A DNA stretch of 64,000 nt from Chlorophyllum brunneum (Eukaryota > Basidiomycota > Agaricomycetes > Agaricales > Agaricaceae). The translations under genes were made by a program, and so were the position numbers. Below are positions 1 to 10,080 of this stretch, piece by piece. The stretch is from contig OY756148.1 of assembly GCA_963576785.1 (NCBI GenBank), positions 1,302,001 to 1,366,000 of the forward strand. The letters are read 5' to 3'. How positions within the stretch are numbered: position 1 is the first letter of the stretch; each line of letters opens with the position of its first letter. The notes beneath the pieces are model-generated. The model worked only from the letters and a program-made list of their open reading frames with translations, did not search any database and was not told where the DNA came from.

Positions 1-1205
1 GACTGCTTCAATTACCCAGGCAAATGGGTGGTGTGGATACAACAGCGGGGACGGTCTCCCGGTGATCGTGGTACTACCTTCTGCCCGACACCGCCTTCCG
101 GGATTAGGATCCGAGCTCATGTCGACTATATGTGCACCCCGACGCAAAAATAAGTAACAACAGGCCAAGGGATGGGGCCCGAGGCATTACTGTAGCCCCT
201 GCGGAAGTGTAAGCCGCAATCATCAAAGTACACCGCCGACAGTTGTCCCGCCGGTAGTAACCCCCCAGGAGGATAACTTCTCATGAACTACCGTTTGCGG
301 CTGCTGGACTTGGAGCGGGAGGTGGGAGAGGTGGAGAGGTTGGTCTCGGAGATGAGTGTTGTAGAATGGAAAGCCTGGAGATCACGTTGGGGTATGGGGT
401 GACTTCTGGCTAGATCCGATTTGTGATACTCGAGATTGTAATGAGCAGTTGGTACTGATTCCGGAAGCCTGTGGGGGTGTGTGTGTTAATATTTACCCAT
501 AAATGTCAGACTTGTGGGTTTATCGGAGTTAGTCTTGACAGAAGAGGTGATAGAGGATATGTCACCTCGTTTTTTGCCTCATTTCCTGCCGAGCTTCCAT
601 CTCTACTTACTACTTTCAGCTTTAGTAATTCCGCATATACGCATGTCCTTACCTCTCTCATCATCATCCTCCGTAGACAGTGGGATATCCCCTGTAGGTG
701 AACGAAGGACTTTGGTGTGGTAACATACGGGGTGGAGAACGCAGCATTTGTCCGAAAAAGGAAGAACAGCCTTCAAACGGATCAACGCATGGCACCAGTA
801 CAGGCGCTCGTAATGTGTGACGCAAGTTCCTTGGTGGTGCAGCATTTACTTTTTACGTTTTATTTCTGCGCACAGAGTATTTTAGAAAGACACTGCATAA
901 AGCAAAATGTAAGAGGTCGTGGCTCCGTAGCTATGACGCCACGGTTCACATCATTTCTCCGTTCAAGGACACCCGCCCACATATCATGGGTCCTTGTGGG
1001 GACCAAACTTTCACGGCTCCTCGCATTAACACACAGTCCTCTCTCTCCGAACAAGGGGCACAATCATTTATTGGTTGTGGAATCAGTGAAAAATGGGTTG
1101 ATCATAACGAGTGGGAAAGTCTAAAAATCCATAAACAAACTCCAAACGTCCAAGTACCCAGCGACTGATCGCCCTCTCACCCTGCCTGAACTCAGAATTC
1201 AGGCC
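1..1205. other. Window edge, no assignable gene
   Basis: I see no conserved gene here. The only protein-like stretch is a 39-codon ATG reading frame at 283-402 (+), rich in Leu, Glu and Val with heptad-like spacing and ending in Trp/Arg-rich residues. It could be the last exon of a gene that begins outside the window, but nothing upstream supports this. The longer open frames at 471-1168 on both strands overlap each other, mostly lack ATG starts and show no domain. Confidence 0.4.
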
Positions 1206-4181
1206 TCAGTGCTCAGTAGTCGGAACCAACACTAAGCCAAACATCCAGCCCCACATCACCATCAAGAATCTGACCATCCATGCAGGATCGGCACCAGGTC
1301 CAAGGCCAGGTCGTAGTTGCATAGCGAGGGCAACTTCGAGTGGCGAACGAGTCCGCGCAATGGCTTCCTCCAGTGGGGACCGGATGCGCCGACGAGGCTG
1401 TACCGGTGGGGAGGGGAACTGAGGTTCAGTTTCGGTCTCTGTCTTGAGTAACGACGTCACGTCGGGGAAAGTACCAGGGAGAGATGTAGTAGGCTCCGGA
1501 GCTGGTGCTAATATGGATGTCGAAGGAGCCTCCCCTCGAATCGTTTCCCCCACGGGCGGCGATGCATCTTCAACTGAACGAGCAGGAGTTTCTGATTCGA
1601 CTGCGACTTCAAGATTGGTAGAGACCTGGGCGACCTCGTCGTGCACCCGCTCTTCCTCTACAGCGTCATTAACGACCTCCCCTTCCCCGGGTCCATGCTC
1701 ATGGCTTTCAACCTTACCACTAGGCGGGGAGGGCAAACCCTCGGTCACATACCCCGGTCGCGACGCCTCTTCCTCGTCATCAGGTTCAGAGTCCCAACCA
1801 ACGGCTCTGTCATAAGGCGAGGGTGGAACAATGTCAACGCCGACCTCAATGTCATCATCACTACCGCTCATACGGCCCTCCTCAGCATCCTCCTCGAAAC
1901 CGAACGTATATTCAACTTCGTCATCTGATTCGTCCAACCCCTTCATGATACACTCAGGCGAACTGACCAGAGGTTCGTCGTCAAAGATGCGTGGAATAAC
2001 CTCTTCTTCCTCCTCGTTACTCTGCTCCGTCAACAGGCACCCCTCATCCCTCGTTGGCAACGGTTGAGATTCTTCATCGTAGTAAACAAGCGGAGAAGCG
2101 AACGAGACGGGAATATCGACCTTCGTTTCCACATCAACAGAAATAGAGGACTCCGCCACGGGTGAAGGGACTGCCGAACCGTTCAAACTCGACCCATTCA
2201 AGCCGTTGCCAGCCCTGGGTAGAGAAGTAAACCTGACTTCACGAGGTGGCGACGCAGGTGGTGTCGGTGTCTGTCCTAACGAGACTGGTGTAGCCCTCCC
2301 CAATGATGACGTAGATACAATATCTGAGTCACATTCAGATTCGTTCCTGTGAAGAACGACGGCTTGAGTGCAGATAGAGATCACAGGTACATCCATGGGC
2401 TTCGTTACAAGCAAAGGCAAGATGTCGATCGTCTCAGGGAGGGGAAGAAGCTCGGGGTCAGGATACTCGATTCCATCATCCACGTCGGATTCCTTGACCA
2501 ATGTCAGTGTCGGTGGTGGGACAGGCGGGGTAACAACGTCTTCAGTGTGGGGGTCCACGTTCCAACGGCCTTGATCCTCAGGATCATCATCCCACTCCCA
2601 CTTGTTTTCTCGAACTTGCTCTACGTCGGCCTTGCCAGCCTCATCGTCAAGCCTAACCAATCTCTCCTCAACCTTCTCTCCACCATCCGTGCCCAAGCCC
2701 AAACCAGGATCCTTCGTATATGCGGGGATAGGTACATCAAAATCCACGAATACACGCTCAACATCAACGGGTTCGTCGACGTCAAAGCTCCATCCATTCA
2801 TCCTCTCATTAAACCCATAGCCATGCATCATATCCGCATCCACGTTCATGTCGATATCCACGAGAGGAATAGGTCGAGGCAGTAGTGGCTTGGCTTCCGA
2901 AGGTTTCGCAATATCCGATGAGTACGAGGATTGACTAGTAGTACGCGACGCTGCCGCGGGTACAGAAGTCGGTGCTGATTCGGAATTTGAGGTTAAGGGT
3001 GAAGGAGATAATAAGTTTGATGACCGGCTAGAATCCGATGTTGAGGACGAAGAAGACGAAGAGAAGTTCAGATGGAACTTCGCGAAACTAGCGGCAGAAG
3101 GTACTAACTCGGTCGTCTTTCCTGTCGTTTCTTCCTTGGCTTGATCTCGCATCTCGAACATAGGCATGATGAAGGTGGGCACCTTGGCGTTTCCAGTGCT
3201 TGCCGAACAGTCGGCAACGTCCTGTGTACGCTCTAGCTCTAGCTCTTCCTCATCCAAGTCGGTGTGTGGTGGAGTAATCTTCTTTACAGCAGCACCTCCA
3301 AGGCTCTTGCTCCTTCTACTCTGTTGCAAATACAACGAGCGGGGGGAGAGTGATAGGGAAGAGAGCGTGCGCGAGGTAAGGAAGAGGTTGGGACTGGGAG
3401 AACTTGGTCTTTGTCCCGCATTTGATGGAATTGCTGTTGAGCTACCACTCGGCTTGAATGGTGATAGGCTGATTGCCGGAAACGCGCCAGTCAGTGGCGG
3501 TGTTGGTAAACTACTTGGGCTCGTCATATCTGCTGGCGCATACCTATGCCTGGGAGGCGTGATAGGAACCAGGGGAATATCTGCATCTGTGATTCCAGGG
3601 AGTGATGTCGGACTCGGCGGGGGGGGTGTTGCGGGAGGGAGTGAGGAGTGCATGGGGGCGGGGACCAAAACGGGAACTGGCGTGAGAGGCTTGTAAGATG
3701 GCAAGGCATCCATACTCGAAGACCTCGATAGTTGCCGCGTCTCCTGGAACCTTTGACAATGGTTCCTTGCAGCAGGAACGGGCGAAGATACCGACATGAC
3801 TGGAAGGTCAAGTAGGGAGTGAGTCGCAGAGGGAGAGTCGGGCATAGTTGTTGGAAGTACTTCTGCGCCGGACAGATGTAGTGGGAAAGGTGGGCGGGTC
3901 AACCGGCGAAGAAAAGAAGATAGTGGGGACCAGCGACTCCGGGTCGGTACTGGCTTGTTGGTAGTGGTGGTTGATTTTTGCCGGGAGCGCAAAAAAGAAA
4001 AGGGGGAAAAAACCGAGAGAGCCGATGACCGACTAGCGGAAACAGGCTGAGGTAGTGCAACTCTCGTCGCTGAGGAAAGGAAGCGAGGTTTTAGGAAGTA
4101 AAAGAGGCGAAGGAGAGCGTAGGACGTTACGATCGCCAGTAATGAAAATCCTGTAATAGCGAGGGGAGAGAATGCAGCCAT
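1206..4181 (-). CDS. Large Ser/Pro-rich acidic protein with hydrophobic ends (unknown function)
   Basis: Single-exon frame of 991 codons from the ATG at 4181. The longer open frame to 4295 would add 38 residues in front of the ATG chosen here, which directly precedes the hydrophobic segment. Residues about 5-27 form one clear hydrophobic helix (PLAITGFSLLAIVTSYALL), then a basic Ser/Pro-rich linker. The middle is low-complexity, with Ser runs and acidic patches. The last 25 residues are again hydrophobic and Trp-rich (WMVRFLMVMWGWMFGLVLV), so the protein may be anchored in a membrane at both ends, or the C-terminus may be a tail anchor. No catalytic motif is visible. The internal ATG frames on the opposite strand are shadows of its biased codons. 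It is probably a fast-evolving basidiomycete protein; the coding call is secure because of the length and codon structure, but the function is unknown. Confidence 0.75.
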   Translation of the reverse strand: MAAFSPLAITGFSLLAIVTSYALLRLFYFLKPRFLSSATRVALPQPVSASRSSALSVFSPFSFLRSRQKSTTTTNKPVPTRSRWSPLSSFLRRLTRPPFPLHLSGAEVLPTTMPDSPSATHSLLDLPVMSVSSPVPAARNHCQRFQETRQLSRSSSMDALPSYKPLTPVPVLVPAPMHSSLPPATPPPPSPTSLPGITDADIPLVPITPPRHRYAPADMTSPSSLPTPPLTGAFPAISLSPFKPSGSSTAIPSNAGQRPSSPSPNLFLTSRTLSSLSLSPRSLYLQQSRRSKSLGGAAVKKITPPHTDLDEEELELERTQDVADCSASTGNAKVPTFIMPMFEMRDQAKEETTGKTTELVPSAASFAKFHLNFSSSSSSSTSDSSRSSNLLSPSPLTSNSESAPTSVPAAASRTTSQSSYSSDIAKPSEAKPLLPRPIPLVDIDMNVDADMMHGYGFNERMNGWSFDVDEPVDVERVFVDFDVPIPAYTKDPGLGLGTDGGEKVEERLVRLDDEAGKADVEQVRENKWEWDDDPEDQGRWNVDPHTEDVVTPPVPPPTLTLVKESDVDDGIEYPDPELLPLPETIDILPLLVTKPMDVPVISICTQAVVLHRNESECDSDIVSTSSLGRATPVSLGQTPTPPASPPREVRFTSLPRAGNGLNGSSLNGSAVPSPVAESSISVDVETKVDIPVSFASPLVYYDEESQPLPTRDEGCLLTEQSNEEEEEVIPRIFDDEPLVSSPECIMKGLDESDDEVEYTFGFEEDAEEGRMSGSDDDIEVGVDIVPPSPYDRAVGWDSEPDDEEEASRPGYVTEGLPSPPSGKVESHEHGPGEGEVVNDAVEEERVHDEVAQVSTNLEVAVESETPARSVEDASPPVGETIRGEAPSTSILAPAPEPTTSLPGTFPDVTSLLKTETETEPQFPSPPVQPRRRIRSPLEEAIARTRSPLEVALAMQLRPGLGPGADPAWMVRFLMVMWGWMFGLVLVPTTEH

Positions 4182-6008
4182 TATTGCCAACACAGGTGTC
4201 CGCCTCTGTTGTTCACTGGAGGGGATATTATTAGGATAGAATAAATGAGAGTAGCAGTGAAGGACAGACAATGTGAGGGACGGAAGGGCGAACACACTGG
4301 GTGGACAGGCCTTTTGAGTGGGAGGTTAATTGTCAGAGTGGCAGATGAACGCACACAGGAGCAGTCAGAATGACAGCGGCGGCGAGGACAGCTGTGTACG
4401 GGAATGAAGAGGAGGCAAGGAAGAGGACGTTTGCCATGGCCGCAAGTCGTGACGAGCCTAAAGGACCCAGAAATGAACACCAGCCAGAGTGCACAAGGCG
4501 GATGAGGCTGAGTTGTGGGCTGGTGGCCTGCTGCCTCATTGTACACACATTTCCATCACTTACGCTAAACCCGGCTCGTGCGTCCCTTAACACGCCTTAT
4601 CGGCCCGTTTCTATGTTCTGATTGTTTCTCGCCCACATATTCAGCGGATCCCTAGAACCAAGTCCTACTGGGATCGAGTATCGGTTCATGTGGAATCTCA
4701 AAGCGGACAGACGGAGGAGTGTCGTACGGTCTTAATTTCGAGATTGTGCCCAAGTCCATACCCGTTTCATCACTTGAAACTGTTCCGTGTCGTTTTTTGA
4801 GGATCGACTACTTGCAGAGGTGAATGCCTAACGACCGAAAAACATGACGCCGTGGCATTTTTTTTTAGAACAGTCGATTCACATTAACCAATCAAAAGAA
4901 GTTCGATGACATCATCGAGCGACAGGCGACGAACAAGCACAGAGGAAATCTGGCAGCGGAACCAAGATAGCACGATAATATACCATACAAATACCGGACC
5001 TCACTCTCTTGTATCACCAGACGCATCCATGATTCCACCCTCAACGTCCCGGGTCCAATTCTCGAGGTCACGACAGGCATCTTCTACCCCCGCGAACTTC
5101 GGGTGAACAAACTCGAAAAATTTGTCCCCTCCCCTGGCTCTGCCCTCTTTTTTTTTTTTTTTTACAAAAGATGTCGCACCCAAGGTGCGGGATACACTCA
5201 CTTTAAATTCATCCCTCTCAAAAGAATGCTGCAGTGCCCGAGCTTACCCAGTCTCCACCTCCAAAATTCCACCGTACTCAGTGTATACCCACGAATACTC
5301 TCTCTGGTGAACGAGCTCCATGATGAAATAAGCAGCCTCACTGACATACACACGAAGTTCGATCTCATCTCAAGTCATACAACCCCCTATCCGTCAAATG
5401 CTTTCATCGGATGGTTGCGAAGTCGGCCCTATACTCCCGAACAGTCCAGTATGGACGTTATGTGAACAATATGCAACACCTCTTAGTTAACACACCGAGG
5501 CCCAAGGACTAGATGTCGGTCCTGCCCGCCGTTCTGCCGGATCGATCAAACGAAGATGGGTTAGTCGCAACTAATCCGCACCCGAGCCCCCTGATTTTAT
5601 TAGAAACTACTATGTTCTCATGTTCGCGCAACGTCATCAGATGCGGCAGTCACTGCATCTACCAGCCTAGTACCCGCTTGTGCCAGGAAGACCTGAATTG
5701 TGACACAGAGGTCCATGGTCAAGGGTGGTATGAAGATGAGAAAATACCCGGTACGGACGTGTCAGCTGTCAGTTTGCTAGTAATGGCATGGTCCTAGGCC
5801 GCAATCAGTGACGGTTTGGAAGGCGAGTGGATAGAGGAAACAGTGTTTGCCAGGTAGGTTGTAAACCCAGAACAAACTCGACGATCCAAGAAGCTCATAC
5901 CAACCACCCATTTACAGTGCTGATCGACAAGGATTCCCTAATATCTTGTTCGAGACCCAGGTTGCGATACTAACTTAGATAACAGCATCCTATACCCAGG
6001 AGATAACG
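4182..6008. other. Intergenic region with T16 tract
   Basis: A 1.8-kb stretch between a start codon (4181, -) and a stop codon (6009, -). It must hold the promoter of the Ser/Pro-rich gene near 4181-4600 and the 3' region of the first F-box-like gene. A 16-nt T homopolymer lies at 5148-5163. The open frames at 4370-4621, 5103-5465 and 5513-5797 have no recognisable domain and no supporting splice structure, so I do not call them genes. Confidence 0.4.
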
Positions 6009-8018
6009 TCAAAACACAGAACTAAATATAGGTAAACCGCTCGATTTAAATCCGACCGCCTGCAGTCCATCAAGAGAAGAATGGGGAGCAGGCGAAGGTG
6101 GGCTCTCCGACTCCCAGCTCGAGAAATGCAAGAACACATGTATCCCCGATTCCTCCGCCAGATCACCGATGTCGTCTAATAAGTGTTGCGGTGGCTCATC
6201 CACCCCAACAGCAAACGCAATGTCCACGCATTGAATCCGAGATATTCCAAACCTCTTCGACGATGTGGCTCGCGAACGAAGGAGCCCGAGGACGCTTTCT
6301 CCGGAGAATCCGGCTCCGGTACACTGTAAAACTTCTAGCTTGGGGCAGAAGAAGTTATAGGTCTCCTGCCATGCCTCACCATCTTCGTCACCATCAAACA
6401 GCCTGGTGATACCAATGGGATAGACCGGAGAGTCACTGCCTGACCCACTTGTACCTCCCTTATCAGACTCAGAGTCTGACTCTCCGTGATCGCCAACGTC
6501 CTTCGTTGTTACCAAGATATCCTTTTTGTCGGGGATCGTAAGTAGATCTTCAACAAGAGCATTGTCGAACATCAATTGTTTCGAGATGGGATCGAGGAAT
6601 TGGGGAGAAGAGACCGACCGACCGCCCCCGCGCAGCAGCAGTCTCTTTAGGTCTGGCAGAATAGATAGAAATCTGAACAAGTCTACTTCCAATAGCCAGT
6701 CATATTGCAACGAAAGTTCTTCAACAGGCAGCTGAGCTTTACTAATGAAAGAACCCAGAGCCCTGAAGAGCTTCGGCGAGAGGGACTCCCGTGTAATGAG
6801 ATGGGATAGCCAAGGAGAGGGTGCATAGCGATCATACGCAAGGGATTGGATGTTCGGCGCACAAAGATGGTTGAAGAATCGTGGTGAGTCGAATGATGTA
6901 CAGTGGTCAATTACATATAGGTTACGGAGACGGGGAAGCGTCACTGTCTTCTCGAGAGACAGATCTGCCAAAGACGAGGATATATCAAAGCAGGTACTCA
7001 AGCATTCAAGATTCGGACACAAGGATAGCGTTTCCATGACTTGGAAGAGTGAGCAGCTACAAGCACCATTGAGATTGAGCGTCGTGAGCTGTGACCATTT
7101 CACAGGCACCCCGACGATAAGCTCCCCAAGTAGCGGTAGCGACAAGTAGCGCAAGTTGGGGCATCTCAGGAAACCATCCTCCGCCGAGAGTGCCTTTGTA
7201 GCCGCGGCACTCGTGAATTTGCCAATGTTACACCTCGAACCATCGATGTGCAACTTCTCCAACAAAGGCAGGTCTGATACTTTGTAACGGGAGAAAAAAT
7301 GCTGGATCCAGTCCATCCCATGCAACTGGAAGTAAACGAGCCTCCAACGAGTCGAAAAAGAGGAAAGGAGTTCGAGGTAGGGTGAGGCCATTTCCTCAAG
7401 AAAAGGTGAAATGGCACCGCTTGTAGTCAATGATATGGACAAGGGAAGTGCACCAGAACGCGAGAGCCAAGACGAGATGGCTTCGAGTCGGAGGGCTTCC
7501 TGTTTACGATTCATGTAGGATGACCATCTGGTTGGACGGGTAGTTGCCAGCGGGATGTGAATGGCTGTCCAGAGCTCTGGCATATCGAATACGAGCTGCC
7601 TCCACCAACTGCATACTTGACCAAGTAACACAGGTGCTTCCTTATTGCTCATCACTGAATTTCTACCAAAAGGGAGGCAGTGACGAAATATCATCCCGAG
7701 AAGGGAAGGAGGAAGCCGATTTAGGGGAACGCGGAGGGAATCTCGAGTATTGATATGCCTCTGCAGCAACTTCTTCTGCCGCTCGAGTGAGTTGAGCCTA
7801 TCCAGGAGCTTCATGACCTCCCCATCGAAGTCCTGTAGCCGAGCTTCCTTTTGCTTGAGGACCGCTCGAGTGAATACGATATCGCCATAGTCATCGAGAA
7901 CGGGGGACGGCGGTACAGCCTGGGTTGGTTCCATGGGTGTGACGGTACGGGCTTGATTGACCCCATCACTATGATGCCCGTGGTGAACAAGTGTATGGGC
8001 GCTAAATTTGGTCATCAT
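6009..8018 (-). CDS. F-box-like protein, paralogue A
   Basis: Single-exon frame of 669 codons. The track of open codons runs to 8045, but that start is TTG; the first ATG codons are at 8018 and 8015. Residues about 45-85 are a coiled-coil-like helix. The F-box-like core follows (LPPSLLGMIFRHCLP, then VCSWWRQLVFDMPELW), and the rest is a long Leu-rich region resembling degenerate LRRs, with an acidic Ser/Gly linker near the C-terminal third. Family knowledge: such proteins link a substrate to Skp1 in SCF ubiquitin ligases, although many Agaricomycete members are uncharacterised. It lies 151 bp downstream of paralogue B on the same strand and shares its layout with B and with paralogue C at 17013-18893. 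Substrate unknown. Confidence 0.85.
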   Translation of the reverse strand: MMTKFSAHTLVHHGHHSDGVNQARTVTPMEPTQAVPPSPVLDDYGDIVFTRAVLKQKEARLQDFDGEVMKLLDRLNSLERQKKLLQRHINTRDSLRVPLNRLPPSLLGMIFRHCLPFGRNSVMSNKEAPVLLGQVCSWWRQLVFDMPELWTAIHIPLATTRPTRWSSYMNRKQEALRLEAISSWLSRSGALPLSISLTTSGAISPFLEEMASPYLELLSSFSTRWRLVYFQLHGMDWIQHFFSRYKVSDLPLLEKLHIDGSRCNIGKFTSAAATKALSAEDGFLRCPNLRYLSLPLLGELIVGVPVKWSQLTTLNLNGACSCSLFQVMETLSLCPNLECLSTCFDISSSLADLSLEKTVTLPRLRNLYVIDHCTSFDSPRFFNHLCAPNIQSLAYDRYAPSPWLSHLITRESLSPKLFRALGSFISKAQLPVEELSLQYDWLLEVDLFRFLSILPDLKRLLLRGGGRSVSSPQFLDPISKQLMFDNALVEDLLTIPDKKDILVTTKDVGDHGESDSESDKGGTSGSGSDSPVYPIGITRLFDGDEDGEAWQETYNFFCPKLEVLQCTGAGFSGESVLGLLRSRATSSKRFGISRIQCVDIAFAVGVDEPPQHLLDDIGDLAEESGIHVFLHFSSWESESPPSPAPHSSLDGLQAVGFKSSGLPIFSSVF

Positions 8019-8169
8019 CAAGTTCCGGGCTGCCAAAGACCGCAAAGCAACTAAGGATGAGGTCGGTGGGCGCTCGCCTGTCTATATGAAACATACAAGT
8101 CCGATTATTTCAAGAGTCTAGGGAAATCAAACGAGTATACAATAAGGAGGGTTCTTATTGATAGTCCAA

Positions 8170-10080
8170 CTAAAAAAATCCAAGATGAACGGGCGGATAA
8201 CTCGGGTCTTCGCCATTCTCAACACCGTGGTACGGCGAAAACAGAGAGTCTCTATGGAGAGGTGGAAGAATGGGATGTTTCGTGTAGTTCAAATATACGC
8301 TCATCCCTGTCTGTTTTCCTAGCTCCAGCACCTGACTTGTGAAATCATCGGACTGCTTTCTCCCCGGTACATATGACACGCTAACTCTCTGCACGTGGGT
8401 CACGTCCAGTTCCTGATGTCTCAGGGACCGGGCACGGAGGAATTCGAGGAATGAAGACTCGGAAAACATGGCTCCAGAAGAGTGAAAGACCTCGAGCTTC
8501 GGACAAAGACGTCCAATGACAGTCTTACTCTCGGATCTGGATGACGCAGAGGGATAAGACAATAATCCTTCCGGTGCTTCGTCAATGGTGGAGGTGTCGG
8601 AGACGGGATCGGGATACGAGTCACTATCATTATTGTTCATATGAGGTGTCCCTGTCTGATACCGGATGGTAACGACCTTGGGAATAAACCTTCTCAGTGC
8701 TTCATCCGTGAAGTGAAAGGAAGGTGGGGTTGCCCAGAAGGATGTTTCTTCTGGAGTTGTCTCGGCCTTCCCGTAGCTCTCTATCGACAGCCTCTTCAAC
8801 CCCGGAACCATATCCAGTATCTGCATCACACTCGTTAACGACAACGAGTTTGCTTCTAGCTCTAGCTCCTGAAGTGGCTCGACGAGGGTGCGAAGGAATG
8901 TACCGAGGGCCTTCATTAAAGACCGCAGATCCGAATACGATTCCCCTCCCCAATTCATCCCCCGGCGGAAGGCGAGGTGATGTAGCTGAGGTACAACCAA
9001 GCTCCCCAATAGTACGGGCATGTCTTGTTGACCCATATCATCCTTCAACAAAAGCACCTCCAGTTTGGGTAGCACCACTTTCGGAGGTGCATGTAGCTCG
9101 TCAAAGGCCACCACTGTGTTCCAGTCTGATACAGAAATGGAACAATTGCGAAGATTGGAACATAGTCCCAGTGCCTTCAAGATGTCCTGCAAAGGGAAGG
9201 CGCCATTGGACAAGTTAAGCTCGATGAGCTCACTCCATTTAATCGGTAATCGCAGAGTCTTCGTTGCATACCGAGGTAGAGAAACTGATCGTAACCGGGG
9301 TGCGTGTAAGATGCCGTTGTCTCTAACCGCTGCCGCAAAATCCGGCGGGTGGGAGTCCCCGGACACAGGCCGAGGGACCTGGATACCGTCAAAATGCACC
9401 TTCTCCAACAAAGGCACATCCTCTGCACCATAGAGATTGAAAAACTCTGTCCAGTCGTAATTTTCGAGTTTGAAGGACACTGATCTCCACCGAGAGGCGA
9501 AGGGTGTTAGGAGGTCGAGGAAGGGTCGTACTTGGGGGTTTACCGGAATAGAAGGATCTAAGGAGTATATAGAAGAAGACAGGGAGATGGATAGCGGAAG
9601 AGCCCCAGAACGTGCAAGCCATGATGAAACCGCTGCCAAGACCACGGAATTGTCAGTCGGTGAAGCAGGATTATAGGCATCGGTAGAGGGGATGGTGATG
9701 TGAATGGAGGTCCATAATCGAGGCGTGGAATAGGTTATCTGCCTCCATTGGCTGCACACTCTTCCTAGCAGGAGAGGGGCTTCCTCACTGCTCATAACGG
9801 CATTATGAGAGGATGGTAGACAATGATAAAATATTTCCTGGAGTATTTCAGGAATGAGTCGGCGAGCAGGAGCGAACATGCCTCTATACTTTGTGATTCC
9901 TATGCTCAACCGCTGTCTCTCGATTGAGAGCTGGTTACACCGATCGCGTAATTCCCCAATCCGGAGGGAGAACGAATGAAGGCGTGCTTCTGATTCGGCG
10001 AGGCCATCCTTGATGTCGATGATTTCTTCTGAGGTGGGAACGTAATTTGTGTTCAGTTTCTCCTCGAGCGCCGGGATCAT
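8170..10080 (-). CDS. F-box-like protein, paralogue B
   Basis: Single-exon frame of 636 codons starting at a true ATG (10080). The N-terminal coiled coil (residues about 20-60, with DGLAESEARLHSFSLRIGEL) is followed by the motif RRLIPEILQEIFYHCLP, then NAVMSSEEAPLLLGRVCSQW and RQITYSTPRLWTSIHI, which together form the F-box-like core. A Leu-rich region reaches to about residue 560, with an acidic Ser/Asp insert shortly before its end. This is the closest match in the window to paralogue C at 17013 (shared EILQE-FYHCLP and VCSQWRQI-YSTP-LWTSIHI). A and B form a tandem pair, which suggests local duplication. The likely role is SCF-type substrate recognition, inferred from family only. Confidence 0.88.
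   Translation of the reverse strand: MIPALEEKLNTNYVPTSEEIIDIKDGLAESEARLHSFSLRIGELRDRCNQLSIERQRLSIGITKYRGMFAPARRLIPEILQEIFYHCLPSSHNAVMSSEEAPLLLGRVCSQWRQITYSTPRLWTSIHITIPSTDAYNPASPTDNSVVLAAVSSWLARSGALPLSISLSSSIYSLDPSIPVNPQVRPFLDLLTPFASRWRSVSFKLENYDWTEFFNLYGAEDVPLLEKVHFDGIQVPRPVSGDSHPPDFAAAVRDNGILHAPRLRSVSLPRYATKTLRLPIKWSELIELNLSNGAFPLQDILKALGLCSNLRNCSISVSDWNTVVAFDELHAPPKVVLPKLEVLLLKDDMGQQDMPVLLGSLVVPQLHHLAFRRGMNWGGESYSDLRSLMKALGTFLRTLVEPLQELELEANSLSLTSVMQILDMVPGLKRLSIESYGKAETTPEETSFWATPPSFHFTDEALRRFIPKVVTIRYQTGTPHMNNNDSDSYPDPVSDTSTIDEAPEGLLSYPSASSRSESKTVIGRLCPKLEVFHSSGAMFSESSFLEFLRARSLRHQELDVTHVQRVSVSYVPGRKQSDDFTSQVLELGKQTGMSVYLNYTKHPILPPLHRDSLFSPYHGVENGEDPSYPPVHLGFF

Noticed and set aside
717..1124. 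135-codon plus-strand frame near the window start
   Set aside because: It starts with a non-ATG codon, has no domain, and overlaps frames on the other strand with similar quality.
2349..3696. Several plus-strand frames up to 178 codons
   Set aside because: They lie opposite the 991-codon minus-strand gene and mirror its Ser/Pro codon bias.
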